Origin: Prinsepia uniflora
Taxonomy: Eukaryota > Streptophyta > Magnoliopsida > Rosales > Rosaceae
Length of the DNA stretch: 64,000 nt
NCBI GenBank assembly: GCA_032719365.1
Contig: CM064872.1
Coordinates: 20,801,572 to 20,865,571, forward strand
Direction of reading: 5' to 3'
Positions within the stretch are counted from its first letter, which is position 1. The number at the start of each line of letters is the position of its first letter. Shown here in pieces: positions 1 to 11,532 of the stretch. The notes below the pieces were generated by a model that saw nothing but the letters and a program-made list of their open reading frames with translations, had not been told where the DNA came from and made no database searches. A program made the translations under genes and the position numbers.

Positions 1-1705
1 AGTCGACGGGCTAGGGACAGTGTCGAGGTGAACAGAGTTGGGAAATCTATATGGTTGGTCTGGACGATGCTGTTGGTGAAGAAAGGGAGAGAAACCGTGC
101 AGGCACGGCTGTGAACCGCTGACGCCGGTCTGAGTTGCAGGTGACTGTGGCGAACCGGGTTGGCTCGAGGTTGCCGATCCACTGTAGCAGGCGCGTGAGG
201 GCCACACGCAGCCACTTTGGGCGGCGCGTGGGGGCGCGTGCGGCGGCGATGGGGAAAACGGTCAACATAGTTTTTTGGTCTAGGAGTTTTGGTGAGTTCA
301 ATGGAAGTGGTTTCGGGTTGTGCGGAAGTCGTTTGAGTTTTGTTCGGCAAGGGTGAAGGTTTAGGGTCCCGGGTTATTACGTTTAGGATTCGGGGAATTT
401 TGAGGGAAATTAGGTGAACTTTCGTGAACGTGTTAGTGACGTAATTTGGTGATTGTGAACCGGATCAGGATTTCCCGAGGAAGCCGAGGAACGTGCTGGA
501 CGTTCGGGACACGAGTAGGGCTCAGTACTGTGAGTGGACCCTTTTCTTAAACTCGAGCATGCATACCTGTTTTCTATAATTGTTTTATGGTTTTAGTCAT
601 TATTCTATGTTTATCGAATATGTTTTGGTTGATTTTACATGATTGCACGCCTTTCGAGGAAGTTTGGTTTTAGCACGTGTTACGAGAAAGTGGTTGGTTT
701 CTGAAAGTGATGCTATGGTTTTGGGATTTCAATTAATAAGTGGTTTTCATTGATTCTAAAGGGCTTATGGAACATGATTTTGATGATTAAAGGTTTTCGG
801 TTTTTAAAATTGGATTTCGGGAAACGTGATTTGGTTTTAAAGTTGAAAAGTGGATTCCGGATTTGGGTTCGGAATGACGGTTCTGGACGCCAGAAGGGCT
901 TCGGACCGGTGATTTCGGATTCGGGTTTGGATATGGAAATGGAAAATGGTTTTCAAATGGTTTGGATTGGATTTGCTGGATCTGGTTATTGGGTTTAAAG
1001 ACCCGGATATATTTGACGGGGGACGGGCCCGGATTGAGTTTAAAGACTCGGGAGTTTAAAGACTCGGATATATTGTTATTTCCCCCGTAGGCCTATTGAG
1101 TTTAAAGACTCGGGAGTTTAAAGACTCGGATATGATTAAGGCCTGGATTGAGTTTAAAGACTCGGGAGTTTAAAGACTCGGATAGGTCCAGCAGGTTTGA
1201 TCGGAAAATGATGATCTGATGTTTATGGTTTCTGATACGGTTTTATGATTCACATGCTGTGGTTTTTCTAACTATTTTATAGTGTCTCTGTTTCTTATGA
1301 TGTAATTTACGGTAACTTGGTTTATAACTATGTCCTAAAATGGGTTATGCATGTGGTTTTCAAAACGGACGGTTAAACTCGGTTTTCTGATAAATGGTTT
1401 TAGAACTTTTCTTTTATCATGGTCCACTCACATCTTCTGTTTTAACTTGCCCTCCAGGTTGTGGAGCTAGTGCGGGGTCTTGATGTCGAGACAGAGTCCG
1501 AGGCATAGAAGTGACGTGAGGGATCCCGGAATAGTTTAAAGTCTTCCGTGTGCGTGTAATTTATCGTTCTTTTTATTTCCCTTGTATTTCCGTACTATGC
1601 GCTGTAAATGCTATCTTCGGGACATTGTGTTTATTACTCCTGCGTCTGACTGGGTTTGAGTGCGTTTTACTTGAGTGTTGTGTCGGGGAGTCAGACGGGA
1701 GCGGG
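1..1705 (+). mobile_element. Ty3/gypsy LTR, plus strand, left end outside the window, right terminus deleted
   Basis: This is the 5' LTR of the gag remnant that follows it. It belongs to the dominant LTR family of the window, as shown by the GC-rich block at 188-240, the donor-like decamer GTGAGTGGAC at 530-539, the hairpin array of GAGTTTAAAGACTC units at about 1005-1190, the complementary decamer at 1422-1431, the acceptor CCTCCAG ending at 1457, and the terminal hairpin GTCTGACT (1644-1651) with AGTCAGAC (1689-1696). In sister copies the hairpin is followed by about 60 bp ending in a GGGACGGGTCCTGACA-type terminus and then a primer-binding site. Here the sequence jumps from GGGAGC (near 1700) into the post-PBS leader, so the LTR end and PBS are lost, apparently by deletion between short GGGAGC/AGAGC repeats. 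Confidence 0.8.
530..1457 (+). other. Intron-like module of the plus-strand LTR
   Basis: The module opens with GTGAGT (530) and closes with a pyrimidine-rich tract and CCTCCAG (1457). The decamer at the start is exactly complementary to 1422-1431, which contains a CTCAC branch-like site. The length is 928 nt. Splicing is inferred from motifs conserved in the other copies of this LTR family. Confidence 0.5.
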
Positions 1706-1794
1706 AGCAAAGGTTTTGTCGGGTTTGTGGGGTTTGTTGGTTTGTGATTTAGATATTTGACTACTTCTATGCCTCTTTCAGCGTGCGGTTGACG

Positions 1795-2825
1795 ATGCCT
1801 CCGAGACGTAGACCCTCTCCACAACCTGCGAGCCCAACGGCTCGGGGCGACTACGTTTAGCGGTGGGGCTGATCCTGAGGAAGCCCAGAGGTGGATTACC
1901 AGACTGGAGCGGATTTTTGCGGTGATGCATTGTCCGCCGGAGGAGCGAGTATTGTTGGCTACATTCTTACTGGATGGTGCAGCGTACGAGTGGTGGTATA
2001 CTCTCGAGTTGTCCGGTTGGGATGCCCATAGTGTAACCTGGGAGACGTTTAGGGAACGGTTCCTGGAGCAGTACTATCCTCGTTCTTTCCGAGATGCCAA
2101 GGAGGCGGAGTTCTTGCATCTCCAACAAGGGAATATGACAGTGGCTGAGTATGAACGGAAGTTCCAGATGTTGTCTCAGTTTGCTCCTGCTTTTGTGGCC
2201 ACTGAAGCTGAGAAATGCCGTAGGTTTGAGTTAGGTCTACGAGGTGAGATTCGTGCCATCGTGACAGCTGGATCTTTTGCTACCCTCCGAGACTTGTCGG
2301 ATGCTGCGGTGAGGGTGGAGGCTAGTTTTCCGGTGCGCCGTCGGGAACCATCTATTCCTGGAGCTTCGAGCCAGCGGACACCAAAAAGGGGTAACTTCGG
2401 TGGAGCGTCATCGTCGGGCGATGAGCGTTTTGGTAGACCTGGCAGTTTCAGAGTTCAGGATTTTGGGGTTACCGAGCACCGCCGACTCCGCAAGCTAGTG
2501 CGACGTCGGTAGCGTCCACAGGGAGACCGAGCAGTGGACCAGGTTGGAATGTGTGTTTCTACTATGGGGAGCGAGGTCATTTGCGACGTGAGTGTCCACT
2601 GTTGCCACAGGATGGTGGTGTAGGTCGAGGAGCAGCGGAGCCGGACAGAGTACAGCGTCAGGGACAACAGGCTCGAGAGGAGGGGGTGGCACTGCCACGA
2701 GTAGTTCGAGGGGACGTGGTAGAGCACCGGGATCTCAGGCCCGAGTGTTTTCGATGACTCAGCAGGAGGTTCAGTCGACACCAGATGCGGGGACAGGTAC
2801 TTATCTTACTTTGGTTGTGCTGTAC
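1795..2825 (+). pseudogene. Ty3/gypsy gag (start of protease) remnant
   Basis: A start codon at 1795 gives a MPPRR start like the minus-strand copy, but the frame closes after about 20 codons because a segment present in that copy has been deleted. Capsid (retrotrans_gag) homology resumes near 1850 and runs to about 2450, with the typical WW..L......TWE..R.RF...YYP and EY...F..L..FAP patterns. A frameshift near 2460 leads into a nucleocapsid zinc knuckle at about 2553-2594. Its second Cys is Tyr (C-F-Y-Y...H....C), so the CCHC site is broken. A further frameshift precedes the arginine/glycine-rich linker and the MTQQE motif before protease. Similarity to the sister copy stops near 2825, so protease, RT, RNase H and integrase are absent. 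Confidence 0.85.
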
Positions 2826-3306
2826 CTAGGTTTGGTTGTTGGATCTAGGGTAGAGTCTAGGAAATTTCCTAGAGGACTTGGAGTGTTACAGTGAGTTCCG
2901 TAGGAGGATGACGGAGGGAATAGGAAAGGAGTGACTATAACTGATCGATATGAGGTTATTGAAGGAGAGAACCCACAAGCTAGAGTTTGCCTTTAGGACT
3001 TTGTAGATTTATTCCGATCATGGCCGAATTAGCAGCCGAGGGAGATGGGTGGTCGATTGTGTGGGTTGTAGTTGAGTTGGTTCGGGAAGGTAGGGTGGTT
3101 GTATACGAGGATGTACTCTATGACTTCTGTCGGGTACTCTGAAAGAAGGTATTTTATAATACCTTTGTTTTCTGTTCATAGAGTTTCCCTTGCGTACATC
3201 ATGCAGTTGTTACATAGCGAGGGTTGGCCATGGTAATAGTAGTTGGAGCTGGTGTGAAATACCCAAGGTGGAGATGTTAGACAGGAAACCGGGGTGGGTC
3301 CTGACA
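2826..3306 (+). other. Unassigned retroelement-derived segment with an LTR-like right end
   Basis: I recognise no coding homology here. The right end (to 3306) reads GGGTGGGTCCTGACA, matching the 3' terminus of the dominant LTR family, but the sequence before it lacks the usual terminal hairpin. It directly abuts the truncated RT of the minus-strand gypsy copy at 3307. It could be a truncated LTR or filler DNA at a deletion junction between the two facing elements. Confidence 0.35.
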
Positions 3307-5812
3307 CAACCGCCTTTTAAGCTCCTGGAAACTCTGTTTACATTTCCCATCCCAATCAAACCGAACTCCTTTCTGAGTCAGCCGTGTCAACGGAGCAGCA
3401 AGGATAGAAAAACCCTCAATAAAACGCCGATAATAACCTGCTAAACCCAGAAAACTCCTGATCTCTGTCACAGTCTTGGGCTGTTCCCAATTTGCTACCG
3501 CTTCAACTTTCTGAGGATCCAATCTGATGCCCTCGGCTGAAATCACATGTCCTAGAAATCCAACACTGGTCAACCAAAACTGACACTTGCTCAACTTCGC
3601 ATACAACCGATGCTCTCTTAGGGTCTTAAGCACTATTCTCAGATGTTTTTCGTGCGCCTTCGCACTCTTCGAATACACCAAGATGTCATCAATAAAGACA
3701 ATCACAAAACGATCTAAATACGACCGGAACACTCGGTTCATAAGATCCATAAAAGCTGCGGGGGCATTAGTCAATCCAAAAGGTATCACAACAAACTCAT
3801 AGTGACCGTACCTGGTCCGAAAGGCTGTCTTAGGTACATCCTCCTCTTTGACCCGTAACTGATGGTAGCTGGAGCGAAGATCAATCTTCGAAAAGTACTG
3901 TGCTCCCTTCAACTGGTCAAACAAATCATCAATCCGGGGTAAGGGATACTTATTCCGAATGGTTACCTTGTTCAACTGTCTGTAATCAACACACAATCTT
4001 AAACCTCCGTCCTTTTTCTTGACAAACAGTACAGGTGCTCCCCAAGGTGACATACTCAGTCGAATGAATCCTATATCGACCAACTCTTGTAACTAGGCCT
4101 TAAGTTCCCTCAATTCTGCAGGTGCCATGCGATAAGGAGTCTGTGAAATAGGTTGTGTACCTGGTAACAGATCAATCGTAAACTCAATGTCTCCCTGAGG
4201 TGGTAATCCTGGCAACTCCTCGGGAAAAACATCGGGAAACTCCCGTACCACTGGTATATCCTCCGCCCTTACTGGCGAAGCACGTGTATCCACCACATGG
4301 GCTATGTAACCCTGACACCCCTTACGCAACAACTTGCTAGCCTCAAGTGCCGAAATAACTCCAGTAGGAAGTGCACGTTGATCACCTTGAAACGTAGTCT
4401 CTGGAAATCCTGGACTCCGAAAAGTCACTCTCCTATCGAAACACTCGATAGAAGCATGATGTCTCGTCAACCAGTCCATGCCCAATATAACATCAAAGTC
4501 CCGTAGATCCAATAGTAACAAATCCGCCATTAACTCAGCCTCACCTACCATCACCGGACACTCTCTCAACACCTGAGTCACTAACAAAACCTCCACAGTA
4601 GGTGTACTCACCCCTAAGGCACACTCCAAAGTAGACACCTCCCTCTCCGTAACCAGACTACAACTCCGGGCTATAAACGAGTGAGTAGCCCCGGGATCTA
4701 TCAAAGCAAAAAACAGTGTGACCAAGTATGGTGAGTGTACCTGTCACCACTCCCAGTGCTGATCTGGCCTCCTGCTGGGTCATAGCAAAAACTCGCGCCT
4801 GAGGTCCTAATGACCTACCGCGCCCCCTAGAACTGGTCGTGGCACCACCGCCACCCCTAGGGCCTGCTGCCCCTGACACTGAAGCAGTACTCCGCCCGGG
4901 TTTTGCTGTACCTCGGCCTGCTCCACCCTCCTGGGCTAACAATGGGCACTCCCTCCAAAAGTATCCTCGCTCTCCGCAGTAGTAGCAAGCATCCCTACCG
5001 GGTCCACCGGTCTGCCTCCCAGTAGAAGCAACAGAAGTAGCACTCGCCTGAGGAGTCGGCTGTGCTCTAGCTCCCCGAAATCCAGAGCCCTGAAAACTGC
5101 CTGGTCTGCCAAACCGAGCTCCACCAGCCGATTACGAACCACCAAAATTGCCCCGCTTTGGGGTCCTCTGACTCGACGCTCCAGGAAAAGAATGCTCACG
5201 GCGTCGCACACTGCCCGAGTACTGTGGCCTGGCAGGCAAACTGGCCTCCACTCTAACAGCAGCATCAGACAACTCTCAGAATGTAGCAAATGAGTCGGCT
5301 GTCACAATGGCTCTAATCTCTCCCCGAAGACCCAACTCAAACCGACGGCACTTCTCAGCCTCGGTTGCCACAAATGCAGGAGCGAATCGGGATAGCATCT
5401 GGAATCTCTGCTCATACTCGGCTACGGTCATACTCCCTTGTTTCAACTGAAGAAATTCCGCCTCTTTGGCATCCCGAAAAGAGCGAGGATAATAATGGTC
5501 CAAGAACCGCTCCCAGAAAGTCTCCCACGTCACAGTATGTGCATCCCAGCTGGACAACTCCAGCGTATACCACCACTCATACGCTGCTCCATCTAGCAGA
5601 AACGTAGCCAACAAAACCCGGTCCTCTGGAGGACAATGCATCACCCCAAAAATACGCTCGAGCCGGGTGATCCATCGGTGAGCTTCCTCTGGGTCTGCCC
5701 CACCGCTGAAAGTCGTAGCCCCAAGCCACTGGGCTCGCTCAATCGAAGCGCTCTCAGTCCCTCTCGCCGCTTCATCTTCAGGTCGTGGAGGGGGTTCACG
5801 TCTCGGAGGCAT
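3307..5812 (-). pseudogene. Ty3/gypsy gag-pol remnant (gag, protease, RT), Tekay/Del-like chromovirus type
   Basis: Read from 5812 leftwards. Gag starts MPPRRE and carries the capsid domain; a CGA-to-TGA stop interrupts it near 5278. The zinc knuckle lies at about 4950-4990 and has Tyr in place of His (C-Y-Y-C....Y....C). A one-base expansion of a T run near 4712 shifts frame just before the protease active site (LIDPGATHSF, about 4690). Protease continues to 4093, where a CAG-to-TAG stop separates it from RT. RT (about 4083-3307) keeps the catalytic FIDD motif (FIDDILVYS), the SPWGAPVLFVKKKDG motif and the start of the connection/RNase H region, then is cut at the KRRL sequence. RNase H, integrase and any chromodomain are missing, so lineage rests on gag/RT resemblance only. 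Several disabling lesions make this a fossil. Confidence 0.92.
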
Positions 5813-5895
5813 GATCGAACGTACGCTGAAAGAGGCATAGAGTTAGTAAAACAACCTAGATACGACCTCATACCGACACAAACCGACAAACCTAT

Positions 5896-5907
5896 GCTCT
5901 GATACCA
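5896..5907 (-). other. Primer-binding site of the minus-strand gypsy copy (tRNA-iMet type)
   Basis: On the minus strand this reads TGGTATCAGAGC, the complement of the 3' end of initiator Met tRNA, placed two bases after the LTR terminus at 5910. It fixes the LTR boundary and the orientation of the element. Confidence 0.9.
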
Positions 5908-6187
5908 ATTGTCAGGACCCGTCCCAAATATCACCTCGATACCCGGGACGAACCCTGCTCCCGTCTGACAATCACACTTAAAGTACCAGAATACCCTTAA
6001 TATCACCGTAAGTATAACTATCAGACGAAGGAGTAAAAGGGGTAAATATAATACAACTGTAAGTCAGAGCATAGTTCTACAAAATGGGCACAAAAATCCT
6101 ATTATGCTATTCTCGCAACGGAAGAACGTCGTAAGCTCTATGCCTCGATTTATGCCTCAACGTTCACCCCAGCGCTATCACCACGAC

Positions 6188-7065
6188 CTGGAGGGAAAAT
6201 TTAAAACCAAAAGATGTGAGTGGACTAAAACAAATACAAGTTCTAAAAACAGATTATCATCAAATCAGAGTTAAGGAAAATAATAATAATATTCGTTCCC
6301 TCCGTTTTGAAAACACGCATGCCCAACTACGTATCAGAAAAACCACAACATAAAACATCATAAGAAACAGAAACACAATAAAACGGGTATAAAAATCATA
6401 TCATAAGCATCATGAAACCGTATCATAAATCGTGAATATCAAATCATCATTTTACGATCAAACCTGCTGGGTCTATCCGAGTCTTTAAACTCAATCAGGC
6501 CTCAAATGAAATTCCGAGTCTTTAAACTCCCGAGACTTTAAACTCAATAGGCCTACGGGGGTAATATCGTAAATATCCGAGTCTTTAAACTCCCGAGTCT
6601 TTAAACTCAATCCAGGCTCGTCCCCCGTCAATCAGAACATCCGGGTCTTTAAACCCAATATCCAGATCCAGCGAATCCAATCCAAATCAATGTAAAACCA
6701 ATTAGCCAAACTCGAACTCGAAATCCCCGGTTCGAAGCCCTTCCGGCGTTCAGAACCGTCATTCCGAACCCAAATCCGGAAATCCACCTTTAAACCAAAA
6801 CCCGCACTTAATCACAAATCATGTTTCATAATCCATTTACCATCATCAGAAAACAATTATAGATTGAAATCCCTAAGTATGGCATCAAAATCCGAAATCC
6901 AGTCTTTTCTCGAAAAACGTGCAAAATCCCGAAAATGTCTCGAAAAACGTGCAAACACACCAACCACATATAATCATCAACAAGAAGCATAAAAACATAT
7001 TTAATATCATAAAACATCAATAAAACAGTTAGGCATGCTCGTAAAGAAAGAAAGAGTCCACTCAC
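6188..7065 (-). other. Intron-like module of the split LTR
   Basis: On the minus strand it starts GTGAGTGGAC (7065 downwards) and ends CCCTCCAG (6188), 878 nt. The complement of the donor decamer is at 6216-6225, about 28 nt from the acceptor. Confidence 0.5.
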
Positions 7066-7391
7066 AAATCTGAACGAGTCAATCGCACTCCGTGTGATCC
7101 TCGACCGTCTCAGATGTCTCCCGTCCTGTCAAGATGCATCAAATAGGGTCACAATTACATCAAGGATACTAACCCTAATTTCCCCAATTTTTCGAGAATT
7201 TATTCATATTTTAATCTTAAACCCTAAACAGTCCGGATTCCCGAACTATCTCACAACATCGTCCGATTAACTCGAAAATCACACCAATGGATTCCTTAGG
7301 ACATTTAGGACCAAAACCATGTTGGAAGTTTGGCCGGAATCCTCCCCACGCGCCGCCCAAAGTGGCTGCGCGTGGGCCTCACGCGCTTGCT

Positions 7392-10235
7392 TGACAGGAC
7401 CCATCCCAATCCCCCCGGGATTAGTGCGGGATGACCCTGCTCCCGTCTGACACGAAGTGTCAGACAAGGGATATTTCCGACCTTTGCCCTCCCGGGCTAT
7501 CAGAGTACGCCAGGATCCGGAGGAGGCATGTGATATCTCGGTCTCTGCTACAGTCCACATCCGATGTCAACCTGAAAGGCAGTCAAAACATTAAAAACTG
7601 TGAGTGGACAAAACAAAAGTTTATAAAAACGTTTAATAAGGAAGACATTTGTACCCTCCACTAAAAAGCATGCATGCATTCGAAAACCATTTATCCAAAA
7701 CAAACCATATGTGGGACTAAGCCCAAAGCAGATATAAACTAAGGTCGAAAGGACCACAATAAAAACGACCATACGGGCCACATCCCAAATCCATAAGGGA
7801 CTCGGCCCCAAACCATAAAGAAACCAAGTACACGAGCCACTGCTCAAATCCTGTGCACACCTGTACACACCACATATCATATATCATATATACATCACAT
7901 ACATATATATAAGTCACACAACCAATCCTGTCACGGTATCCAAAGCTACGCGCATGCTACCCAGGTCTTAATCCGAGTCTTCTCAAAGTCAAGATCAATG
8001 TCCGTAGACCACTGACCCTACCCGAGGTAATAGTAATCATAGCCTTCCTGAGAGTAAGGAACCCAACTGGGGGGTGACTCCACTCAGTCGGTGCTCCGTG
8101 ACTACTCCGGGGTCCACCCAGGCCAACGACCCTCCCCGGAGGAGATAATAGAAGTAAAGGAAGGTAGACGAACATATATATACATAACATAAACATTCAT
8201 GACCGGTTCCCCTGAACCGTCATGATCCATCATATCCATAATCAGGTAACATGCCGGTTCCCATAAACCGTCATGTACCGTAATAACATAACAAGGGTTA
8301 ATACCGGTTCCCATAAACCGTCATGAACCACGATACCACAACAAGGGTTCATGCCGGTTCCCATAAACCGTCATGAACCTGGGAATCCATTTAAGGTTCC
8401 CTGACCTGAAATCAAAACCGTAAAGTGACTGGGTCTCGTACCCGAACATAGGACACCAACTGGGCACCGTGCCCGGAATCTGAGGTCATATGCCCGAGAC
8501 AAAACCAAATGGGTTTCATACCCGAGTTTAGCCTTTTAGAAATCCAACACCATTTCATTTAAATCAATAAAGAAATACAGACCCGTATAAGCACCGTATA
8601 AGGCCAAAACCTTGAAATACGTGCTTATACGTAACCACATACAAATGCACCCATGGCATCATCAAACAAGTAATAAAACATATAAGAAACATTTATGCAT
8701 GCACCAATTTAGAAAACAAGTCCACTCACAGACCGTCCGAGCTGCCGCCTCGATTTGCGTGCCACACGGCTCCCCGAGCCGATCACCGTCACCGGGACTC
8801 CCAAACCTGTCCAAATCGTAATAGAAGGTTACTAACTACTTAATTAACCTCCCACTAAAGCCCCGTAATTTTCCCATATTTTTAACTATTTTTAAAACCG
8901 AACCTAAACCTTCCGATGCCCCGAAACATATCGAGACGGTGTCCGATCGACACGAAACCAGTCCCAAAATGTTCGTTACATCGAATAGATGATTTCGTAT
9001 GTTGGACACATCCCCAGAAACCTCACCACGTGCTGCCACGCGCCGCCCAAAGGCCCCTGCGCGTGGGCTCACGCGCCGGTGAACAGTGCGTCGTTCCCAG
9101 CGATCGAACCGGTCTGGGCCGGCCGGTCCGATCCGACCTCTGCAACTGGACCGGCGTAACCGGTCCAGGTCTTCTTCTCCCTCATTTTTGGTCCGATTTC
9201 CTCCATTCCAATTCCTAAATTCCTATTTTCTCATTTCCAATCTATCCTAATCAAGAAAACCAGGAAAAACCCCACAAAACCCGTCCGTCCAAATCTCCCC
9301 TAATCGGTCCAATTTTTCCGATTGCACCCAGGGCTGCTCAGCCCTTCACCGCCGTCCAAACCACCCTCTATGCCTTCCTACAACCTCAATAAACTCATCC
9401 CAATCATTAGAACTCAGCCCTAACACCTAAAACCCGAAAATGAAATTTGAAGGTAACATTTTTACCTTCGCGGGTCCACGACCACCGTGCACGGCGGCCC
9501 CCGATGTCGCCACCATCCAGTCCGTCCTGGCCTCCTCTCTCACTCTCTGTTCTCTCCAGGAGTATTTGGGATTAAGGGTTTGGTGTTTGGATCGCACAGA
9601 GGAGAGGAATGAGATCGGGTTTGGTTGGAGGGAAAAATGGAAAATGGATGCACGGTGAATGGTTGGATGCATGTATGTGGAATGGTAGCCAGTGGATGGG
9701 TGACAAGTGTCACTCATCCATTGGTTGCTGAAAAGTAGTTGAGCCCACTAAAGACAAACGGTCCTCGTAAAACGTGTCGCCGGGAATAGTATCCCGAAAC
9801 TTTCGTGAACCGTAACTTCGCCGTCGAACGTCCGAATTCGACGTGCCGCCTGTCTACGGATTCGTATCGTCCTTATCTACGTAACGGTCTTCGGCCATCG
9901 GCCATCGGACCTCCTGGTCAAAAAGTCAACTTTTGACCTCCTATTCACCCAAATTACCAAAATGCCCCTAAACTTCCGAACGTCATAACTTCTTCCTCGA
10001 ACGTCGGAATTGAACGTGCCACCTGTCTATGAACCCGTGACGTCACGAAATACGTCACAGTCATCGGTCAAAGTCCATTTGACCACCCGATTGAAAAGTC
10101 AACGTTTTGCCATCACCAGGGGCAAAACGGTCATTTCGCATCGTTCGTTCGATTTCACTCTACTAATCACAGATTAGCCTCACTAATCGTGATTAGTCAC
10201 TAATCTAATCATGAAATTCGGGACGGGTCGTTACA
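7392..10235 (-). mobile_element. Solo LTR of the dominant family, nested in another LTR
   Basis: It begins TGACAGGACCC and ends CGGGACGGGTCGTTACA on the plus strand, length 2844 bp. The 5-bp duplication TTGCT is perfect (7387-7391 and 10236-10240) and shows insertion into the LTR of the minus-strand gypsy copy. Internal landmarks are the terminal hairpin CCGTCTGACA (7443-7452) with TGTCAGACAAGG (7458-7469), the intron-like module 7572-8729, an array of GGTTCCCATAAACC units at about 8195-8385, the GC-rich block at about 9032-9078, and the bZIP dyad at 10037-10058. ORFs inside it are not genes. Confidence 0.95.
7572..8729 (-). other. Intron-like module of solo LTR 7392-10235
   Basis: On the minus strand the sequence CGGTCT is followed by GTGAGTGGAC (8729-8720). 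The module closes with CCTTTCAG at 7572 (1158 nt). The complementary decamer is at 7600-7609, about 28 nt from the acceptor. Confidence 0.55.
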
Positions 10236-11532
10236 TTGCTACAGTGCATCTTCAACCTCGAGTCACCCGGTTCAACACAGTTGAACCGGCGTGACCGGTT
10301 CTCTGTAATTCCTCCACCATTTCAGTCCAATCCAATCCCAGAAGCTTCGTCCAATCCTTAGCAAGCTAACCCCGTCCTAACATCGAAGAATCACGACCTG
10401 AAACTTCACGATTTCCCCCTCGAAAAACATAGCCCGTGGCTCCTGTTTTGGCCGCCGGCCACCCAGGTCCTCCCCCGTCACGGTGACCATCCTAGACGAC
10501 TCCTAGGACCTCCCTGAACCTCAAACTAACCTCCAAATCTCTCGACTCTAACCCTAAAGCCACGACTTTTGAAAACAAGAAAAAGGGGAAAACAGGGGAT
10601 TCGAGTCTCACGTGCGATTCGGCCTCCGCCGTTTGCACCGCCGCGTGCCACGGTGCTCGTTGAGTTCCCTGCAGTCACCTGAGCCTCCTATTGTCTTGGT
10701 TTGAACCTCCACAAGGCACAACCACCGTCATTGTGCCACCGTCTCTCTGTTTTCCCAGAAATCTCAGTCGTCCGCCGCCGTGTCTCTGTGCACGATTCCA
10801 CTCCACAAACACGATCACCAACTCACTCTTGTCTCTTTGTCACTCTCCCAATTCACAACCCACTCACCCACGCACTGAATCGATTACAGTCTCTCCAATT
10901 TTTCCTCTCTGTTTTCCTGTGTTCAAGCCAAATGCACAGTTTTGAACGTGTACAATGTGTGGCTGTGCACACTTAGACTCTCCCAGAAGCCTCTAGCTTC
11001 CCTCCACGTGTCCACCATCCCATGGACAGCAACATAAATATCCAATCCCACTAATCCAATTGTCCTGATCTGATTGGGCTGAGGGGAAAAAGACTAAAAT
11101 GCCCCTAGTTATAAAAATTACCTTTTTGCCCTCACACTTTCCAGACCCGTAACTATTCCATCCGACATCCGATGACAACGTGCCGCCTGTCGTTGTACTC
11201 AGGACGTCGAGACCTATCTAACGGTCATCGGTCTGCGTGAAAATCACCAGTTCAGGAAAAGTCAACATTTTCCTCAAATAATCAAAATTACGGTAATGCC
11301 CTCAATCTTCCGAACGTCATAACTTTTTCTCCGATTGTCCGAATTAAACCTGCCACCTGTCTACGAACTCGTGACGTCCTAAACTACGTCACGATCAAGG
11401 GTCTTTGTTCATCCAACCTGTAAATCAAAAAGTCAACTTTTGACGCACTATTCACAAGGGCAAAATCGTCCTTTTATACCAAACTTTACAAAAAGTACAT
11501 TTATACCCTTCCCGAAGGTACGGGTTGTTACA

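Larger units (their letters stand above)
5910..11532 (-). mobile_element. 5' LTR of the minus-strand gypsy element, split by a solo LTR
   Basis: The LTR occupies 5910-7391 and 10241-11532 (about 2.77 kb once the insertion at 7392-10235 and one copy of its duplication are removed). On the plus strand it begins TGTCAGGACCCGTCCC and ends ACGGGTTGTTACA. Terminal hairpin arms lie at 5961-5970 and about 6019-6027 with a long loop. The intron-like module is 6188-7065 with decamers at 6216-6225 and 7056-7065. The hairpin array of GAGTCTTTAAACTC units lies at about 6475-6650. The bZIP dyad GTGACGT-N8-ACGTCAC is at 11371-11392, near the LTR start. Confidence 0.88.

Noticed and set aside
4936..5289. Minus-strand 117-codon Leu-rich ORF
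   Set aside because: Out-of-frame shadow of gypsy gag; the gag homology runs in another frame through the same interval.
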